From Pseudomonadota bacterium (lineage in GTDB: Bacteria; Pseudomonadota; Alphaproteobacteria; Caulobacterales; Caulobacteraceae): a stretch of DNA of 5,172 nucleotides. Location of the stretch: assembly GCA_023412655.1 (NCBI GenBank), contig JAEYNH010000082.1:1-5172 (forward strand), read 5' to 3'. The position numbers and the translations under genes were made by a program. The notes under the pieces are model-generated. The model had not been told where the DNA came from and did not search any database. It was given only the letters and a program-made list of their open reading frames with translations. This document shows, piece after piece, positions 4,511-5,172 of the stretch. Numbering within the stretch: the first letter of the stretch is position 1; every line of letters starts with the position of its first letter.

Positions 4511-4554
4511 GCGGACGCTCCCGAGACGGAGGTCCGCCTGAGACCTCCCGGAGC
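4511..4554 (+). promoter_or_regulatory. Overlapping inverted repeats around the ribosome site of the plus-strand gene
   Basis: Three stems compete here. GCGGAC (4511-4516) can pair with GTCCGC (4532-4537). GGAGGTC (4528-4534) can pair over 7 bp with GACCTCC (4542-4548). GCTCC (4517-4521) can pair with GGAGC (4550-4554), which contains the Shine-Dalgarno GGAG (4550-4553). The first two share bases and exclude each other, and the third would hide the ribosome site. No known riboswitch or leader is recognised, and in DNA this GC-rich such stems also arise by chance. Confidence 0.3.
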
Positions 4555-4559
4555 ATCCG

Positions 4560-5172
4560 ATGTTCATTCCCCTCAACGGCGCGGCCCCGGTTCCGAAGCG
4601 GACCGCCCCGACCTCTCTCCTGAAGCTGGTGGCCGGCGAATTCGCGCCGCGCATCGCCCTGCTCTGGCCCGCCCCCCATGCGCCCTTTCTGGCGGCCCCG
4701 GCTGCGCGGCGGCATCTGGCGTGCCTGGCGCTTGCCCTCGGCGTGGACCTGGTCCCGCTGGCCGCGGGCGTGCTGGGCGCCCGGCTGCGGCATGTGATCC
4801 CGGCGCTCATCCGCGACGCCCCGCCCGGCCTGGAGCGGTTGCTGGGGCGGATGGGCGAGGTGGCCTTCGACGCGGACAGCTACCGGCTGCTGGTGCGGCT
4901 GATGGCGCGGCCCGCTCCCGCCAAGGTGCTGCGTCATGCCGAGGCGGTGGACGTGAGCCTGGTGCGCCGCCTCGCGGGCCTGCCCGAACCCATGGACCAC
5001 GCCGTCTGGCTGGCCCGCGACCTGACCCACGAAGCCCTCGCGGTCCTTCGGGAGGCCTATGACGCCCTGGCGTTGCGGGATGGTCCGGCCGCGGCGGAGG
5101 CGGCGGCGTCCGGCTGGGCGCGGGCCGGGTCGGGGAGGGCGCTGTTCGCCCTCGTGCGCGACGACCTCACAC
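4560..5172 (+). CDS. Uncharacterised helical protein, C-terminus beyond the window
   Basis: An ATG at 4560 with GGAG six bases upstream opens a frame that runs 204 codons to the right edge without a stop. It is the only plus-strand gene. Third codon positions are strongly GC-biased, which separates it from the shadow frames around it. The protein has no signal peptide or clear membrane segment and appears almost wholly helical and rich in Ala, Leu and Arg. Recognisable pieces are RIALLWPAPHAPFLAAPAARRHL (31-53, written by position), IRDAPPGLERLLGRMGE (84-100) and PMDHAVWLARDLTHEAL (144-160). Only one cysteine (54) is present. I do not recognise the family and see no catalytic motif. It is divergent from the small ORFs and ilvH, 74 bp from the nearest start. 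Confidence 0.72.
   Translation, partial: MFIPLNGAAPVPKRTAPTSLLKLVAGEFAPRIALLWPAPHAPFLAAPAARRHLACLALALGVDLVPLAAGVLGARLRHVIPALIRDAPPGLERLLGRMGEVAFDADSYRLLVRLMARPAPAKVLRHAEAVDVSLVRRLAGLPEPMDHAVWLARDLTHEALAVLREAYDALALRDGPAAAEAAASGWARAGSGRALFALVRDDLT

Noticed and set aside
1..5172. Mobile elements, CRISPR arrays, tRNA genes or signs of recent transfer
   Set aside because: No terminal inverted repeats, transposase motifs, regularly spaced repeats or cloverleaf other than the tmRNA tRNA-like domain were seen, and base composition is even.

Overview
The window looks like chromosomal DNA of a GC-rich alphaproteobacterium, most likely of the Caulobacterales (Caulobacter/Phenylobacterium type). The evidence is a circularly permuted two-piece tmRNA gene, an alpha-type SspB with its characteristic C-terminal ClpX-binding tail, promoters resembling the Caulobacter housekeeping consensus, and strongly GC-biased third codon positions. 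No mobile element, CRISPR array or rRNA is visible. The only RNA gene found is tmRNA.

Layout, read along the minus strand from right to left, since all but the rightmost gene are on that strand. At the right edge a plus-strand gene of unknown function begins at 4560 and runs out of the window. Divergent from it are two tiny ORFs (50 and 31 codons) that overlap by ATGA, followed by ilvH (acetolactate synthase regulatory subunit) at 3663-4211. Next comes a 320-residue secreted protein of unknown function with a TTG start (2624-3586), ending in a GC-rich hairpin that abuts the tmRNA promoter. The permuted ssrA (tmRNA) gene occupies about 2230-2532, in the order acceptor piece, intervening segment, coding piece; its tag is ANDNFAEEVRLAA.

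After ssrA comes a tight three-gene operon: sspB (1595-2089), a PaaI-type hotdog thioesterase (1120-1590, 4-nt gap) and a secreted legumain-like C13 peptidase (363-1118, 1-nt gap). A separate promoter (305-333) then drives a secreted, proline-rich protein that is cut by the left edge (1-270).

Functionally, the centre of the window is a trans-translation and proteolysis module. tmRNA appends the degradation tag to proteins on stalled ribosomes, and the neighbouring sspB encodes the adaptor that delivers such tagged proteins to ClpXP. A periplasmic or secreted cysteine peptidase shares the sspB transcript, though no functional link is shown. ilvH belongs to branched-chain amino acid synthesis; its usual partner ilvB/ilvI is not in the window. 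The system is composed of known families. The least described parts are the small ORF pair before ilvH, the two secreted proteins and the plus-strand protein at the right edge.
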